Shown: piece after piece, positions 26,132-39,539 of the stretch
Numbering within the stretch: the stretch's first letter is position 1
How the letters are laid out: the number at the start of each line of letters is the position of its first letter
Source: Schistocerca nitens
Taxonomy: Eukaryota > Arthropoda > Insecta > Orthoptera > Acrididae
Assembly: GCF_023898315.1 (NCBI RefSeq)
Contig: NC_064621.1
Location: 11,158,501-11,222,500 of the forward strand
DNA length: 64,000 bases
Reading direction: 5' to 3'
Notes under the pieces: model-generated
Database searches by the model: none
What the model was told of the DNA's origin: nothing
What the model saw: only the letters and a program-made list of their open reading frames with translations
Translations under genes and position numbers: made by a program

Positions 26132-28022
26132 AATTCCGATGCAATTTCTGTGTTTCATCGTCAATGGGAAGGTCCAATGGATACAGTAAAGCTGCAGAGG
26201 TGCATCGGAATGTAAAACTGGTGACACAGGAAACGCTCAAAGCATAGACAGTAGGAACACTCAGTCTTCCTGTTCTTAAGTCCGCATTGTGTCTCTTATA
26301 TTTAATTCCGAAGCAATTTCTGTGTTTCTTCGTCAATAGGAGTTCCAAGGGATACAGTAAACCTGCAGAGGTGCATCGGAATGTAAAACTGGTGACACAG
26401 GAAACGCTCGAAACACAGACCGTAAGAATACTCAGTTTTCTAGTACTTAAGTCGGCGTTGTTTCTCTTATATTTAATTCCGATGCAATTTCTGTGTTTCA
26501 TCGTCAATGGGAGGGTCCAATGGATACAGTAAACCTGCTGAGGTGCAACGTAATGTAAACCTGGTGACACAGGAAACGCTCAAATCATAGACCGTAAGAA
26601 TACTCAGTTTTCTTGTACTTAAGGCGGCGTTGTGTCTCTTATATTTAATTCCGATGCAATTTCTGTGTTTCATCGTCAATGGGAAGGTCCAATGGATACA
26701 GTAATCCTGCAGAGGTGCATCGGAATGTAAAACTGGTGACACAGGAAACGCTCAAAACATAGACAGTAGGAAGACACAGTCTTCCTATTCTTAAGACGGC
26801 ATTGTGTCTCTAATATTTAATTCCGATGCAATTTCTGTGTTTCATCGTCAATGGGAAGGTCCAATGGATACAGTAAACCTGGAGAGGTGCATCGGAATGT
26901 AAAACTGGTGACACAGGAAACGCTCAAAACACAGACATTAGGAAGACTCAGTCTTCCTATTCTTAAGTCGGCATTGTGTCTCTAATATTTAATTCCGATG
27001 AAATTTCTGTGTTTGATCGTCACTGTGAAGGTCCAAGGGATACAGTAAACTTGCAGAGGTGCATCGGAATGTAAAACTGGTGACACAGGAAACGCTCAAA
27101 ACATAGACAGTAGGAAGACTCAGATTTCCTGTACTTAAGTCGGCATTGTGTTTCTTATATTTAATTCCGATGCAATATCTGTGTTTCATCGTCAAAGGGA
27201 AGGTCCAATGGATACAGTAAACCTGCAGAGGTGCATCGGAATGTAAAACTGGTGACGCTGTAAAGGCTCAAAACATAGACAGTAGGAAGACTAAATCTTC
27301 CTGTACTGAATTCGGTATTGTGTCTCTTATATTTAATTCCGATGTAATTTCTGTGTTTCATCGTCAATGGGAAGGTCCAAGGGATACAGTAAACCTGCAG
27401 AGGTGCATCGGAATGTAAGACTGGTGACACAGGAAACGCTCAAAACATAGACAGTTCTAAGACTCAGTCTTCCTGTACTTAACGTGGCATTGTGTCTCTT
27501 ATATTTAATTCCGATGCGATTTCTGTGTTCCATCGTCAATGGGAAGGTCCAAGGGATACAGTATACCTGCAGAGGTGCATCGGAATGTAAAACTGGTGAC
27601 ACAGGAAACGCTCAAAACATAGACAGTAGAAAGACTCAGTCCTCGTGTTCTTCAGTCGGCATTGTGTCTCTAATATTTAATTCCGATGCAATTTCTGTGT
27701 TTGATCGTCACTGTGAAGGTCCAAGGGATACAGTAAACTTGCAGAGGTGCATCAGAATGTAAAACTGGTGACACAGGAAACGCTCAAAACATAGACAGTA
27801 GGAAGACTCAGTCTTCCTGTACTTAAGTCGGCATTGTGTCTCTTATATTTAATTCCGATGCAATTTCTGTGTTTCATCGTCAATGGGAGGGTCCAATGGA
27901 TACAGTAAACCAGCAGAGGTGCATCGGAATGTAAAACTGGTTACACAGGAAACGCTCAAAACATAGACCGTAAGAAGACTCAGTTTTCTTGTACTTAAGT
28001 CGGCGTTGTGTCTCTTATATTT
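26132..28022. repeat. Core HOR copy 8, 11-mer, 1891 bp
   Basis: Complete 11-mer. From about 26590 onward it belongs to the first copy of the 5157-bp duplication. Markers include CCGAAGCAATTTC at 26308, GCAATATCTG at 27173, ACTGAATTCGG at 27305 and TGCATCAGAATG at 27750; those after 26590 recur 5157 bp later. Confidence 0.93.
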
Positions 28023-31000
28023 AATTCCGATGCAATTTCTGTGTTTCATCGTCAATGGGAAGGTCCAATGGATACAGTAAAGCTGCAGAAGTGCATCGGA
28101 ATGTAAAACTGGTGACACAGGAAACGCTCAAAGCATAGACAGTAGGAACACTCAGTCTTCCTGTTCTTAAGTCCGCATTGTGTCTCTTATATTTAATTCC
28201 GATGCAATTTCTGTGTTTCTTCGTCAATAGGAGTTCCAAGGGATACAGTAAACCTGCAGAGGTGCATCGGAATGTAAAACTGGTGACACAGGAAACGCTC
28301 GAAACACAGACCGTAAGAATACTCAGTTTTCTAGTACTTAAGTCGGCGTTGTTTCTCTTATATTTAATTCCGATGCAATTTCTGTGTTTCATCGTCAATG
28401 GGAGGGTCCAAAGGATACAAAAAACCTGCTGAGGTGCAACGTAATGTAAAACTGGTGACACAGGAAACGCTCAAATCATAGACCGTAAGAATACTCAGTT
28501 TTCTTGTACTTAAGGCGGCGTTGTGTCTCTTATATTTAATTCCGATGCAATTTCTGTGTTTCATCGTCAATGGGAAGGTCCAATGGATACAGTAATCCTG
28601 CAGAGGTGCATCGGAATGTAAAACTGGTGACACAGGAAACGCTCAAAACATAGACAGTAGGAAGACACAGTCTTCCAATTCTTAAGACGGCATTGTGTCT
28701 CTAATATTTAATTCCGATGCAATTTCTGTGTTTCATCGTCAATGGGAAGGTCCAATGGATACAGTAAACCTGGAGAGGTGCATCGGAATGTAAAACTGGT
28801 GACACAGGAAACGCTCAAAACACAGACATTAGGAAGACTCAGTCTTCCTATTCTTAAGTCGGCATTGTGTCTCTAATATTTAATTCCGATGCAATTTCTG
28901 TGTTTGATCGTCACTGTGAAGGTCCAAGGGATACAGTAAACTTGCAGAGGTGCATCGGAATGTAAAACTGGTGACACAGGAAACGCTCAAAACATAGACA
29001 GTAGGAAGACTCAGATTTCCTGTACTTAAGTCGGCATTGTGTCTCTTATATTTAATTCCGATGCAATTTCTGTGTTTCATCGTCAAAGGGAAGGTCCAAT
29101 GGATACAGTAAACCTGCAGAGGTGCATCGGAATGTAAAACTGGTGACGCTGTAAAGGCTCAAAACATAGACAGTAGGAAGACTAAATCTTCCTGTACTGA
29201 AGTCGGTATTGTGTCTCTTATATTTGATTCCGATGTAATTTCTGTGTTTCATCGTCAATGGGAAAGTCCAAGGGATACAGTAAACCTGCAGAGGTGCATC
29301 GGAATGTAAGACTGGTGACACAGGAAACGCTCAAAACATAGACAGTTCTAAGACTCAGTCTTCCTGTACTTAAGGTGGCATTGATCTCTTATATTTAATT
29401 CCGATGCAATTTCTGTGTTCCATCGTCAATGGGAAGGTCCAAGGGATACAGTATACCTGCAGAGGTGCATCGGAATGTAAAACTGGTGACACAGGAAACG
29501 CTCAAAACATAGACAGTAGAAAGACTCAGTCCTCGTGTTCTTCAGTCGGCATTGTGTCTCTAATATTTAATTCCGATGCAATTTCTGTGTTTGATCGTCA
29601 CTGTGAAGGTCCAAGGGATACAGTAAACATGCAGAGGTGCATCGGAATGTAAAACTGGTGACACAGGAAACGGTCAAAACATAGACAGTAGGAAGACTCA
29701 GTCTTCCACTACTTAAGTCAGCATTGTGTCTCTTATATTTAATTCCGATGCAATTTCTGTGTTTCATCGTCAATGGGAGGGTCCAATGGATACAGTAAAC
29801 CAGCAGAGGTGCATCGGAATGTAAAACTGGTGACACAGGAAACGCTCAAAACATAGACCGTAAGAAGACTCAGTTTTCTTGTACTTAAGTCGGCGTTGTG
29901 TCTCTTATATTTAATTCCGATGCAATTTCTGTGTTTCATCGTCAATGGGAAGGTCCAATGGATACAGTAAAGCTGCAGAGGTGCATCGGAATGTAAAACT
30001 GGTGACACAGGAAACGCTCAAAGCATAGACAGTAGGAACACTCAGTCTTCCTGTTCTTAAGTCCGCATTGTGTCTCTTATATTTAATTCCGATGCAATTT
30101 CTGTGTTTCATCGTCAATAGGAGTTCCAAGGGATACAGTAAACCTGCAGAGGTGCATCGGAATGTAAAACTGGTGACACAGGAAACGCTCGAAACACAGA
30201 CCGTAAGAATACTCAGTTTTCTAGTACTTAAGTCGGCGTTGTTTCTCTTATATTTAATTCCGATGCAATTTCTGTGTTTCATCGTCAATGGGAGGGTCCA
30301 ATGGATACAGTAAACCTGCTGAGGTGCAACGCAATGTAAAACTGGTGACACAGGAAACGCTCAAATCATAGACCGTAAGAATACTCAGTTTTCTTGTACT
30401 TAAGGCGGCGTTGTGTCTCTTATATTTAATTCCGATGCAATTTCTGTGTTTCATCGTCAATGGGAAGGTCCAATGGATACAGTAATCCTGCAGAGGTGCA
30501 TCGGAATGTAAAACTGGTGACACAGGAAACGCTCAAAACATAGACAGTAGGAAGACACAGTCTTCCTATTCTTAAGACGGCATTGTGTCTCTAATATTTA
30601 ATTCCGATGCAATTTCTGTGTTTCATCGTCAATGGGAAGGTCCAATGGATACAGTAAACCTGCAGAGGTGCATCGGAATGTAAAACTGGTGTCACAGGAA
30701 ACGTACAAACCTTAGACAGTAGGAAGACTCAGTCCTCGTGTTCTTAAGTCGGCATTGTGTCTCTAATATTTAATTGCGATGGAATTTCTGTGTTTCATCG
30801 TCAATGGGAAGGTCGAAGTGATACAGTAAACCTGCAGAGGTGCTTCGGTATAAAAAACTGGTGACACAGGAAACGCTCAAAACATAGACCGTAAGAAGAC
30901 CCTGTTTTCATGTACTTAAGTCGGCGTTGTGTCTCTTATACTTAATTCCGATGCAATTTCTGTGTTTACTCGTCAAAGGGAAGGTCCAATGGATACAGTA

Positions 31001-31746
31001 AACCTGCAGAGGTGCATCGGAATGTAAAACTGGTGACGCTGTAAAGGCTCAAAACATAGACAGTAGGAAGACTAAATCTTCCTGTACTGAAGTCGGTATT
31101 GTGTCTCTTATATTTAATTCCGATGTAATTTCTGTGTTTCATCGTCAATGGGAAGGTCCAAGGGATACAGTAAACCTGCAGAGGTGCATCGGAATGTAAG
31201 ACTGGTGACACAGGAAACGCTCAAAACATAGACAGTACTAAGACTCAGTCTTCCTGTACTTAAGGTGGCATTGTGTATCTTATATTTAATTCCGATGCAA
31301 TTTCTGTGTTCCATCGTCAATGGGAAGGTCCAAGGGATACAGTATACCTGCAGAGGTGCATCGGAATGTAAAACTGGTGACACAGGAAACGCTCAAAACA
31401 TAGACAGTAGAAAGACTCAGTCCTCGTGTTCTTCAGTCGGCATTGTGTCTCTAATATTTAATTCCGATGCAATTTCTGTGTTTGATCGTCACTGTGAAGG
31501 TCCAAGGGATACAGTAAACTTGCAGAGGTGCATCGGAATGTAAAACTGGTGACACAGGAAACGCTCAAAACATAGACAGTAGGAAGACTCAGTCTTCCTG
31601 TACTTAAGTCGGCATTGTGTCTCTTATATTTAATTCCGATGCAATTTCTGTGTTTCATCGTCAATGGGAGGGTCCAATGGATACAGTAAACCAACAGAGG
31701 TGCATCGGAATGTAAAACTGGTGACACAGGAAACGCTCAAAACATA
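26590..31746. repeat. 5157-bp tandem duplication, first copy (30 monomers)
   Basis: Every rare variant from about 26590 to 31746 recurs exactly 5157 bp later. By eye I found roughly ten differences, including TTTGATTCC/TTTAATTCC (29226/34383), AATTGCGATGG/AATTCCGATGG (30773/35930) and TTCCACTAC/TTCCTGTAC (29704/34861). That is over 99.5% identity. The left edge lies in the shared string CATAGACCGTAAGAA. Confidence 0.93.
28023..29912. repeat. Core HOR copy 9, 11-mer, 1890 bp
   Basis: Complete 11-mer. It is one base short because of GGCATTGATCTC at about 29378 (usually GGCATTGTGTCTC). It has GATACAAAAAACC in m3 (28414), as in copy 6. The stretch 29695-29720 has private changes TTCCACTACTTAAG and GTCAGC. 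Confidence 0.92.
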
Positions 31747-33179
31747 GACCGTAAGAATACTCAGTTTTCTTGTACTTAAGGCGGCGTTGTGTCTCTTATA
31801 TTTAATTCCGATGCAATTTCTGTGTTTCATCGTCAATGGGAAGGTCCAATGGATACAGTAATCCTGCAGAGGTGCATCGGAATGTAAAACTGGTGACACA
31901 GGAAACGCTCAAAACATAGACAGTAGGAAGACACAGTCTTCCTATTCTTAAGACGGCATTGTGTCTCTAATATTTAATTCCGATGCAATTTCTGTGTTTC
32001 ATCGTCAATGGGAAGGTCCAATGGATACAGTAAACCTGGAGAGGTGCATCGGAATGTAAAACTGGTGACACAGGAAACGCTCAAAACACAGACATTAGGA
32101 AGACTCAGTCTTCCTATTCTTAAGTCGGCATTGTGTCTCTAATATTTAATTCCGATGAAATTTCTGTGTTTGATCGTCACTGTGAAGGTCCAAGGGATAC
32201 AGTAAACTTGCAGAGGTGCATCGGAATGTAAAACTGGTGACACAGGAAACGCTCAAAACATAGACAGTAGGAAGACTCAGATTTCCTGTACTTAAGTCGG
32301 CATTGTGTTTCTTATATTTAATTCCGATGCAATATCTGTGTTTCATCGTCAAAGGGAAGGTCCAATGGATACAGTAAACCTGCAGAGGTGCATCGGAATG
32401 TAAAACTGGTGACGCTGTAAAGGCTCAAAACATAGACAGTAGGAAGACTAAATCTTCCTGTACTGAATTCGGTATTGTGTCTCTTATATTTAATTCCGAT
32501 GTAATTTCTGTGTTTCATCGTCAATGGGAAGGTCCAAGGGATACAGTAAACCTGCAGAGGTGCATCGGAATGTAAGACTGGTGACACAGGAAACGCTCAA
32601 AACATAGACAGTTCTAAGACTCAGTCTTCCTGTACTTAACGTGGCATTGTGTCTCTTATATTTAATTCCGATGCGATTTCTGTGTTCCATCGTCAATGGG
32701 AAGGTCCAAGGGATACAGTATACCTGCAGAGGTGCATCGGAATGTAAAACTGGTGACACAGGAAACGCTCAAAACATAGACAGTAGAAAGACTCAGTCCT
32801 CGTGTTCTTCAGTCGGCATTGTGTCTCTAATATTTAATTCCGATGCAATTTCTGTGTTTGATCGTCACTGTGAAGGTCCAAGGGATACAGTAAACTTGCA
32901 GAGGTGCATCAGAATGTAAAACTGGTGACACAGGAAACGCTCAAAACATAGACAGTAGGAAGACTCAGTCTTCCTGTACTTAAGTCGGCATTGTGTCTCT
33001 TATATTTAATTCCGATGCAATTTCTGTGTTTCATCGTCAATGGGAGGGTCCAATGGATACAGTAAACCAGCAGAGGTGCATCGGAATGTAAAACTGGTTA
33101 CACAGGAAACGCTCAAAACATAGACCGTAAGAAGACTCAGTTTTCTTGTACTTAAGTCGGCGTTGTGTCTCTTATATTT
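29913..33179. repeat. Core HOR copy 10, 19-mer, 3267 bp (holds a duplication junction)
   Basis: An expanded unit. It runs as an 11-mer up to the hybrid monomer at 31632, which starts as m11 (GGGAGGGTCC, ACCAACAG) and switches to m3-type sequence (GTAAGAATACTC, AAGGCGGCG) within 31743-31757. It then continues m4, m5 and on. The 19-monomer length is the signature of an unequal exchange between m11 and m3, not a separate HOR design. Confidence 0.92.
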
Positions 33180-36100
33180 AATTCCGATGCAATTTCTGTG
33201 TTTCATCGTCAATGGGAAGGTCCAATGGATACAGTAAAGCTGCAGAAGTGCATCGGAATGTAAAACTGGTGACACAGGAAACGCTCAAAGCATAGACAGT
33301 AGGAACACTCAGTCTTCCTGTTCTTAAGTCCGCATTGTGTCTCTTATATTTAATTCCGATGCAATTTCTGTGTTTCTTCGTCAATAGGAGTTCCAAGGGA
33401 TACAGTAAACCTGCAGAGGTGCATCGGAATGTAAAACTGGTGACACAGGAAACGCTCGAAACACAGACCGTAAGAATACTCAGTTTTCTAGTACTTAAGT
33501 CGGCGTTGTTTCTCTTATATTTAATTCCGATGCAATTTCTGTGTTTCATCGTCAATGGGAGGGTCCAAAGGATACAAAAAACCTGCTGAGGTGCAACGTA
33601 ATGTAAAACTGGTGACACAGGAAACGCTCAAATCATAGACCGTAAGAATACTCAGTTTTCTTGTACTTAAGGCGGCGTTGTGTCTCTTATATTTAATTCC
33701 GATGCAATTTCTGTGTTTCATCGTCAATGGGAAGGTCCAATGGATACAGTAATCCTGCAGAGGTGCATCGGAATGTAAAACTGGTGACACAGGAAACGCT
33801 CAAAACATAGACAGTAGGAAGACACAGTCTTCCAATTCTTAAGACGGCATTGTGTCTCTAATATTTAATTCCGATGCAATTTCTGTGTTTCATCGTCAAT
33901 GGGAAGGTCCAATGGATACAGTAAACCTGGAGAGGTGCATCGGAATGTAAAACTGGTGACACAGGAAACGCTCAAAACACAGACATTAGGAAGACTCAGT
34001 CTTCCTATTCTTAAGTCGGCATTGTGTCTCTAATATTTAATTCCGATGCAATTTCTGTGTTTGATCGTCACTGTGAAGGTCCAAGGGATACAGTAAACTT
34101 GCAGAGGTGCATCGGAATGTAAAACTGGTGACACAGGAAACGCTCAAAACATAGACAGTAGGAAGACTCAGATTTCCTGTACTTAAGTCGGCATTGTGTC
34201 TCTTATATTTAATTCCGATGCAATTTCTGTGTTTCATCGTCAAAGGGAAGGTCCAATGGATACAGTAAACCTGCAGAGGTGCATCGGAATGTAAAACTGG
34301 TGACGCTGTAAAGGCTCAAAACATAGACAGTAGGAAGACTAAATCTTCCTGTACTGAAGTCGGTATTGTGTCTCTTATATTTAATTCCGATGTAATTTCT
34401 GTGTTTCATCGTCAATGGGAAAGTCCAAGGGATACAGTAAACCTGCAGAGCTGCATCGGAATGTAAGACTGGTGACACAGGAAACGCTCAAATCATAGAC
34501 AGTTCTAAGACTCAGTCTTCCTGTACTTAAGGTGGCATTGATCTCTTATATTTAATTCCGATGCAATTTCTGTGTTCCATCGTCAATGGGAAGGTCCAAG
34601 GGATACAGTATACCTGCAGAGGTGCATCGGAATGTAAAACTGGTGACACAGGAAACGCTCAAAACATAGACAGTAGAAAGACTCAGTCCTCGTGTTCTTC
34701 AGTCGGCATTGTGTCTCTAATATTTAATTCCGATGCAATTTCTGTGTTTGATCGTCACTGTGAAGGTCCAAGGGATACAGTAAACATGCAGAGGTGCATC
34801 GGAATGTAAAACTGGTGACACAGGAAACGGTCAAAACATAGACAGTAGGAAGACTCAGTCTTCCTGTACTTAAGTCGGCATTGTGTCTCTTATATTTAAT
34901 TCCGATGCAATTTCTGTGTTTCATCGTCAATGGGAGGGTCCAATGGATACAGTAAACCAGCAGAGGTGCATCGGAATGTAAAACTGGTGACACAGGAAAC
35001 GCTCAAAACATAGACCGTAAGAAGACTCAGTTTTCTTGTACTTAAGTCGGCGTTGTGTCTCTTATATTTAATTCCGATGCAATTTCTGTGTTTCATCGTC
35101 AATGGGAAGGTCCAATGGATACAGTAAAGCTGCAGAGGTGCATCGGAATGTAAAACTGGTGACACAGGAAACGCTCAAAGCATAGACAGTAGGAACACTC
35201 AGTCTTCCTGTTCTTAAGTCCGCATTGTGTCTCTTATATTTAATTCCGATGCAATTTCTGTGTTTCATCGTCAATAGGAGTTCCAAGGGATACAGTAAAC
35301 CTGCAGAGGTGCATCGGAATGTAAAACTGGTGACACAGGAAACGCTCGAAACACAGACCGTAAGAATACTCAGTTTTCTAGTACTTAAGTCGGCGTTGTT
35401 TCTCTTATATTTAATTCCGATGCAATTTCTGTGTTTCATCGTCAATGGGAGGGTCCAATGGATACAGTAAACCTGCTGAGGTGCAACGCAATGTAAAACT
35501 GGTGACACAGGAAACGCTCAAATCATAGACCGTAAGAATACTCAGTTTTCTTGTACTTAAGGCGGCGTTGTGTCTCTTATATTTAATTCCGATGCAATTT
35601 CTGTGTTTCATCGTCAATGGGAAGGTCCAATGGATACAGTAATCCTGCAGAGGTGCATCGGAATGTAAAACTGGTGACACAGGAAACGCTCAAAACATAG
35701 ACAGTAGGAAGACACAGTCTTCCTATTCTTAAGACGGCATTGTGTCTCTAATATTTAATTCCGATGCAATTTCTGTGTTTCATCGTCAATGGGAAGGTCC
35801 AATGGATACAGTAAACCTGCAGAGGTGCATCGGAATGTAAAACTGGTGTCACAGGAAACGTACAAACCTTAGACAGTAGGAAGACTCAGTCCTCGTGTTC
35901 TTAAGTCGGCATTGTGTCTCTAATATTTAATTCCGATGGAATTTCTGTGTTTCATCGTCAATGGGAAGGTCGAAGTGATACAGTAAACCTGCAGAGGTGC
36001 TTCGGTATAAAAAACTGGTGACACAGGAAACGCTCAAAACATAGACCGTAAGAAGACCCTGTTTTCATGTACTTAAGTCGGCGTTGTGTCTCTTATACTT

Positions 36101-36903
36101 AATTCCGATGCAATTTCTGTGTTTACTCGTCAAAGGGAAGGTCCAATGGATACAGTAAACCTGCAGAGGTGCATCGGAATGTAAAACTGGTGACGCTGTA
36201 AAGGCTCAAAACATAGACAGTAGGAAGACTAAATCTTCCTGTACTGAAGTCGGTATTGTGTCTCTTATATTTAATTCCGATGTAATTTCTGTGTTTCATC
36301 GTCAATGGGAAGGTCCAAGGGATACAGTAAACCTGCAGAGGTGCATCGGAATGTAAGACTGGTGACACAGGAAACGCTCAAAACATAGACAGTACTAAGA
36401 CTCAGTCTTCCTGTACTTAAGGTGGCATTGTGTATCTTATATTTAATTCCGATGCAATTTCTGTGTTCCATCGTCAATGGGAAGGTCCAAGGGATACAGT
36501 ATACCTGCAGAGGTGCATCGGAATGTAAAACTGGTGACACAGGAAACGCTCAAAACATAGACAGTAGAAAGACTCAGTCCTCGTGTTCTTCAGTCGGCAT
36601 TGTGTCTCTAATATTTAATTCCGATGCAATTTCTGTGTTTGATCGTCACTGTGAAGGTCCAAGGGATACAGTAAACTTGCAGAGGTGCATCGGAATGTAA
36701 AACTGGTGACACAGGAAACGCTCAAAACATAGACAGTAGGAAGACTCAGTCTTCCTGTACTTAAGTCGGCATTGTGTCTCTTATATTTAATTCCGATGCA
36801 ATTTCTGTGTTTCATCGTCAATGGGAGGGTCCAATGGATACAGTAAACCAACAGAGGTGCATCGGAATGTAAAACTGGTGACACAGGAAACGCTCAAAAC
36901 ATA
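31747..36903. repeat. 5157-bp tandem duplication, second copy
   Basis: The junction with the first copy is inside 31743-31757, where an m11 monomer turns into an m3 monomer at the common string CATAGACCGTAAGAA. The second copy ends at the same string, at about 36900-36914. This is the footprint of unequal homologous exchange between two different monomers of the HOR. Confidence 0.93.
33180..35069. repeat. Core HOR copy 11, 11-mer, 1890 bp
   Basis: Counterpart of copy 9 in the second 5157-bp duplicate. It shares GGCATTGATCTC (about 34537) and GATACAAAAAACC (33572) with copy 9. Private changes are AGAGCTGCATC (34449) and AAATCATAGACAG (34490). Confidence 0.93.
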
Positions 36904-37648
36904 GACCGTAAGAAGACTCAGTTTTCTTGTACTTAAGTCGGCGTTGTGTCTCTTATATTTAATTCCGATGCAATTTCTGTGTTTCATCGTCAATGGGAAG
37001 GTCCAATGGATACAGTAAACCTGCAGAGGTGCATCGGAGTGTAAAACTGATGACGCTGTAAAGGCTCAAAACATAGACAGTAGGAAGACTAAATCTTCCT
37101 GTACTGAAGTCGGTATTGTGTCTCTTATATTTAATTCCGATGTAATTTCTGTGTTTCTTCGTCAATGGGAAAGTCCAAGGGATACAGTAAACCTGCAGAG
37201 GTGCATCGGAATGTAAGACTGGTGACACAGGAAACGCTCAAAACATAGACAGTTCTAAGACTCAGTCTTCCTGTACTTAAAGTGGCATTGTGTCTCTTAT
37301 ATTTAATTCCGATGCAATTTCTGTGTTTCATCGTCAATGGCAACGTCCAAGGGATACAGAAAACCTGCAGAGGTGCATCGGAATGTAAAACTGGTGACAC
37401 AGGAAACGCTCAAAACATAGACAGTAGGAAGACTCAGTCTTCCTGTACTTAAGTCGGCATTGTGTCTCATATATTTAATTCCGATGCAATTTCTGTGTTT
37501 CATCGTCAATGGGAGGGTCCAATGGATACAGTAAACCGGCGGAGGTGCATCGGAATGTAAAACTGGTGACACAGGAAACGCTCAAAACATAGACCGTAAG
37601 AAGACTCAGTTTTCTTGTACTTAAGTCGGCGTTGTGTCTCTTATATTT
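35070..37648. repeat. Core HOR copy 12, 15-mer, 2579 bp
   Basis: An expanded unit of 15 monomers. After 36903 the second 5157-bp duplicate ends. The monomers from 36961 to 37476 are m7- and m8-like plus a variant with GGCAACGTCCAAGGG (37339), GATACAGAAAACC and ACCGGCGGAGG. Two unequal exchanges could account for the four extra monomers. Confidence 0.88.
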
Positions 37649-39539
37649 AATTCCGATGCAATTTCTGTGTTTCATCGTCAATGGGAAGGTCCAATGGATA
37701 CAGTATACCTGCAGAGGTGCATCGGAATGTAAAACTGGTGACACAGGAAACGCTCAAAACATAGACAGTAGGAAGACTCAGTCTTCCTGTACTTAAGTCG
37801 GCATTGTGTCTCATATATTTAATTCCGATGTAATTTCTGTGTTTCATCGTCAATAGGAGTTCCAAGGGATACAGTAAACCTGCAGAGGTGCATCGGAATG
37901 TAAAACTGGTGACACAGGAAACGCTCGAAACACAGACCGTAAGAATACTCAGTTTTCTAGTACTTAAGTCGGCGTTGTTTCTCTTATATTTAATTCCGAT
38001 GCAATTTCTGTGTTTCATCGTCAATGGGAGGGTCCAATGGATACAGTAAACCTGCTGAGGTGCAACGTAATGTAAAACTGGTGACACAGGAAACGCTCAA
38101 ATCATAGACCGTAAGAATACTCAGTTTTCTTGTACTTAAGGCGGCGTTGTGTCTCTTATATTTAATTCCGATGCAATTTCTGTGTTTCATCGTCAATGGG
38201 AAGGTCCAATGGATACAGTAATCCTGCAGAGGTGCATCGGAATGTAAAACTGGTGACACAGGAAACGCTCAAAACATAGACAGTAGGAAGACACAGTCTT
38301 CCTATTCTTAAGACGGAATTGTGTCTCTAATATTTAATTCCGATGCAATTTCTGTGTTTCATCGTCAATGGGAAGGGCCAATGGATACAGTAAACCTGGA
38401 GAGGTGCATCGGAATGTAAAACTGGTGACACAGGAAACGCTCAAAACACAGACATTAGGAAGACTCAGTCTTCCTATTCTTAAGTCGGCATTGTGTCTCT
38501 AATATTTAATTCCGATGCAATTTCTGTGTTTGATCGTCACTGTGAAGGTCCAAGGGATACAGTAAACTTGCAGAGGTGCATCGGAATGTAAAACTGGTGA
38601 CACAGGAAACGCTCAAAACATAGACTGTAGGAAGACTCAGATTTCCTGTACTTAAGTCGGCATTGTGTTTCTTATATTTAATTCCGATGCAATTTCTGTG
38701 TTTCATCGTCAAAGGGAAGGTCCAATGGATACAGTAAACCTGCAGAGGTGCATCGGAATGTAAAACTGGTGACGCTGTAAAGGCTCAAAACATAGACAGT
38801 AGGAAGACTAAATCTTCCTGTACTGAATTCGGTATTGTGTCTCTTATATTTAATTCCGATGTAATTTCTGTGTTTCATCGTCAATGGGAAGGTCCAAGGG
38901 ATACAGTAAACCTGCAGAGGTGCATCGGAATGTAAGACTGGTTACACAGGAAACGCTCAAAACATAGACAGTTCTAAGACTCAGTCTTCCTGTACTTAAC
39001 GTGGCATTGTGTCTCTTATATTTAATTCCGATGCGATTTCTGTGTTCCATCGTCAATGGGAAGGTCCAAGGGATACAGTATACCTGCAGAGGTGCATCGG
39101 AATGTAAAACTGGTGACACAGGAAACGCTCAAAACATAGACAGTAGAAAGACTCAGTCCTCGTGTTCTTCAGTCGGCATTGTGTCTCTAATATTTAATTC
39201 CGATGCAATTTCTGTGTTTGATCGTCACTGTGAAGGTCCAAGGGATACAGTAAACTTGCAGAGGTGCATCAGAATGTAAAACTGGTGACACAGGAAACGC
39301 TCAAAACATAGACAGTAGGAAGACTCAGTCTTCCTGTACTTAAGTCGGCATTGTGTCTCTTATTTTTAATTCCGATGCAATTTCTGTGTTTCATCGTCAA
39401 TGGGAGGGTCCAATGGATACAGTACACCAGCAGAGGTGCATCGGAATGTAAAACTGGTGACACAGGAAACGCTCAAAACATAGACCGTAAGAAGACTCAT
39501 TTTTCTTGTACTTAAGTCGGCGTTGTGTCTCTTATATTT
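37649..39539. repeat. Core HOR copy 13, 11-mer, 1891 bp
   Basis: Complete 11-mer. Its first monomer has TATACCTGCAG instead of AAGCTGCAG and is followed by TGTCTCATATATTT at 37806. Its m6-m10 share GAATTCGG (38825), CTTAACGTGGC (38995) and TGCATCAGAATG (39267) with copies 8 and 10. Confidence 0.92.

Noticed and set aside
26590..36903. The 5157-bp and 5497-bp duplications as assembly artefacts
   Set aside because: Kept as real because the copies differ at scattered sites and the junctions are hybrid monomers, not clean contig joins. Spanning reads would still be needed to exclude an artefact.
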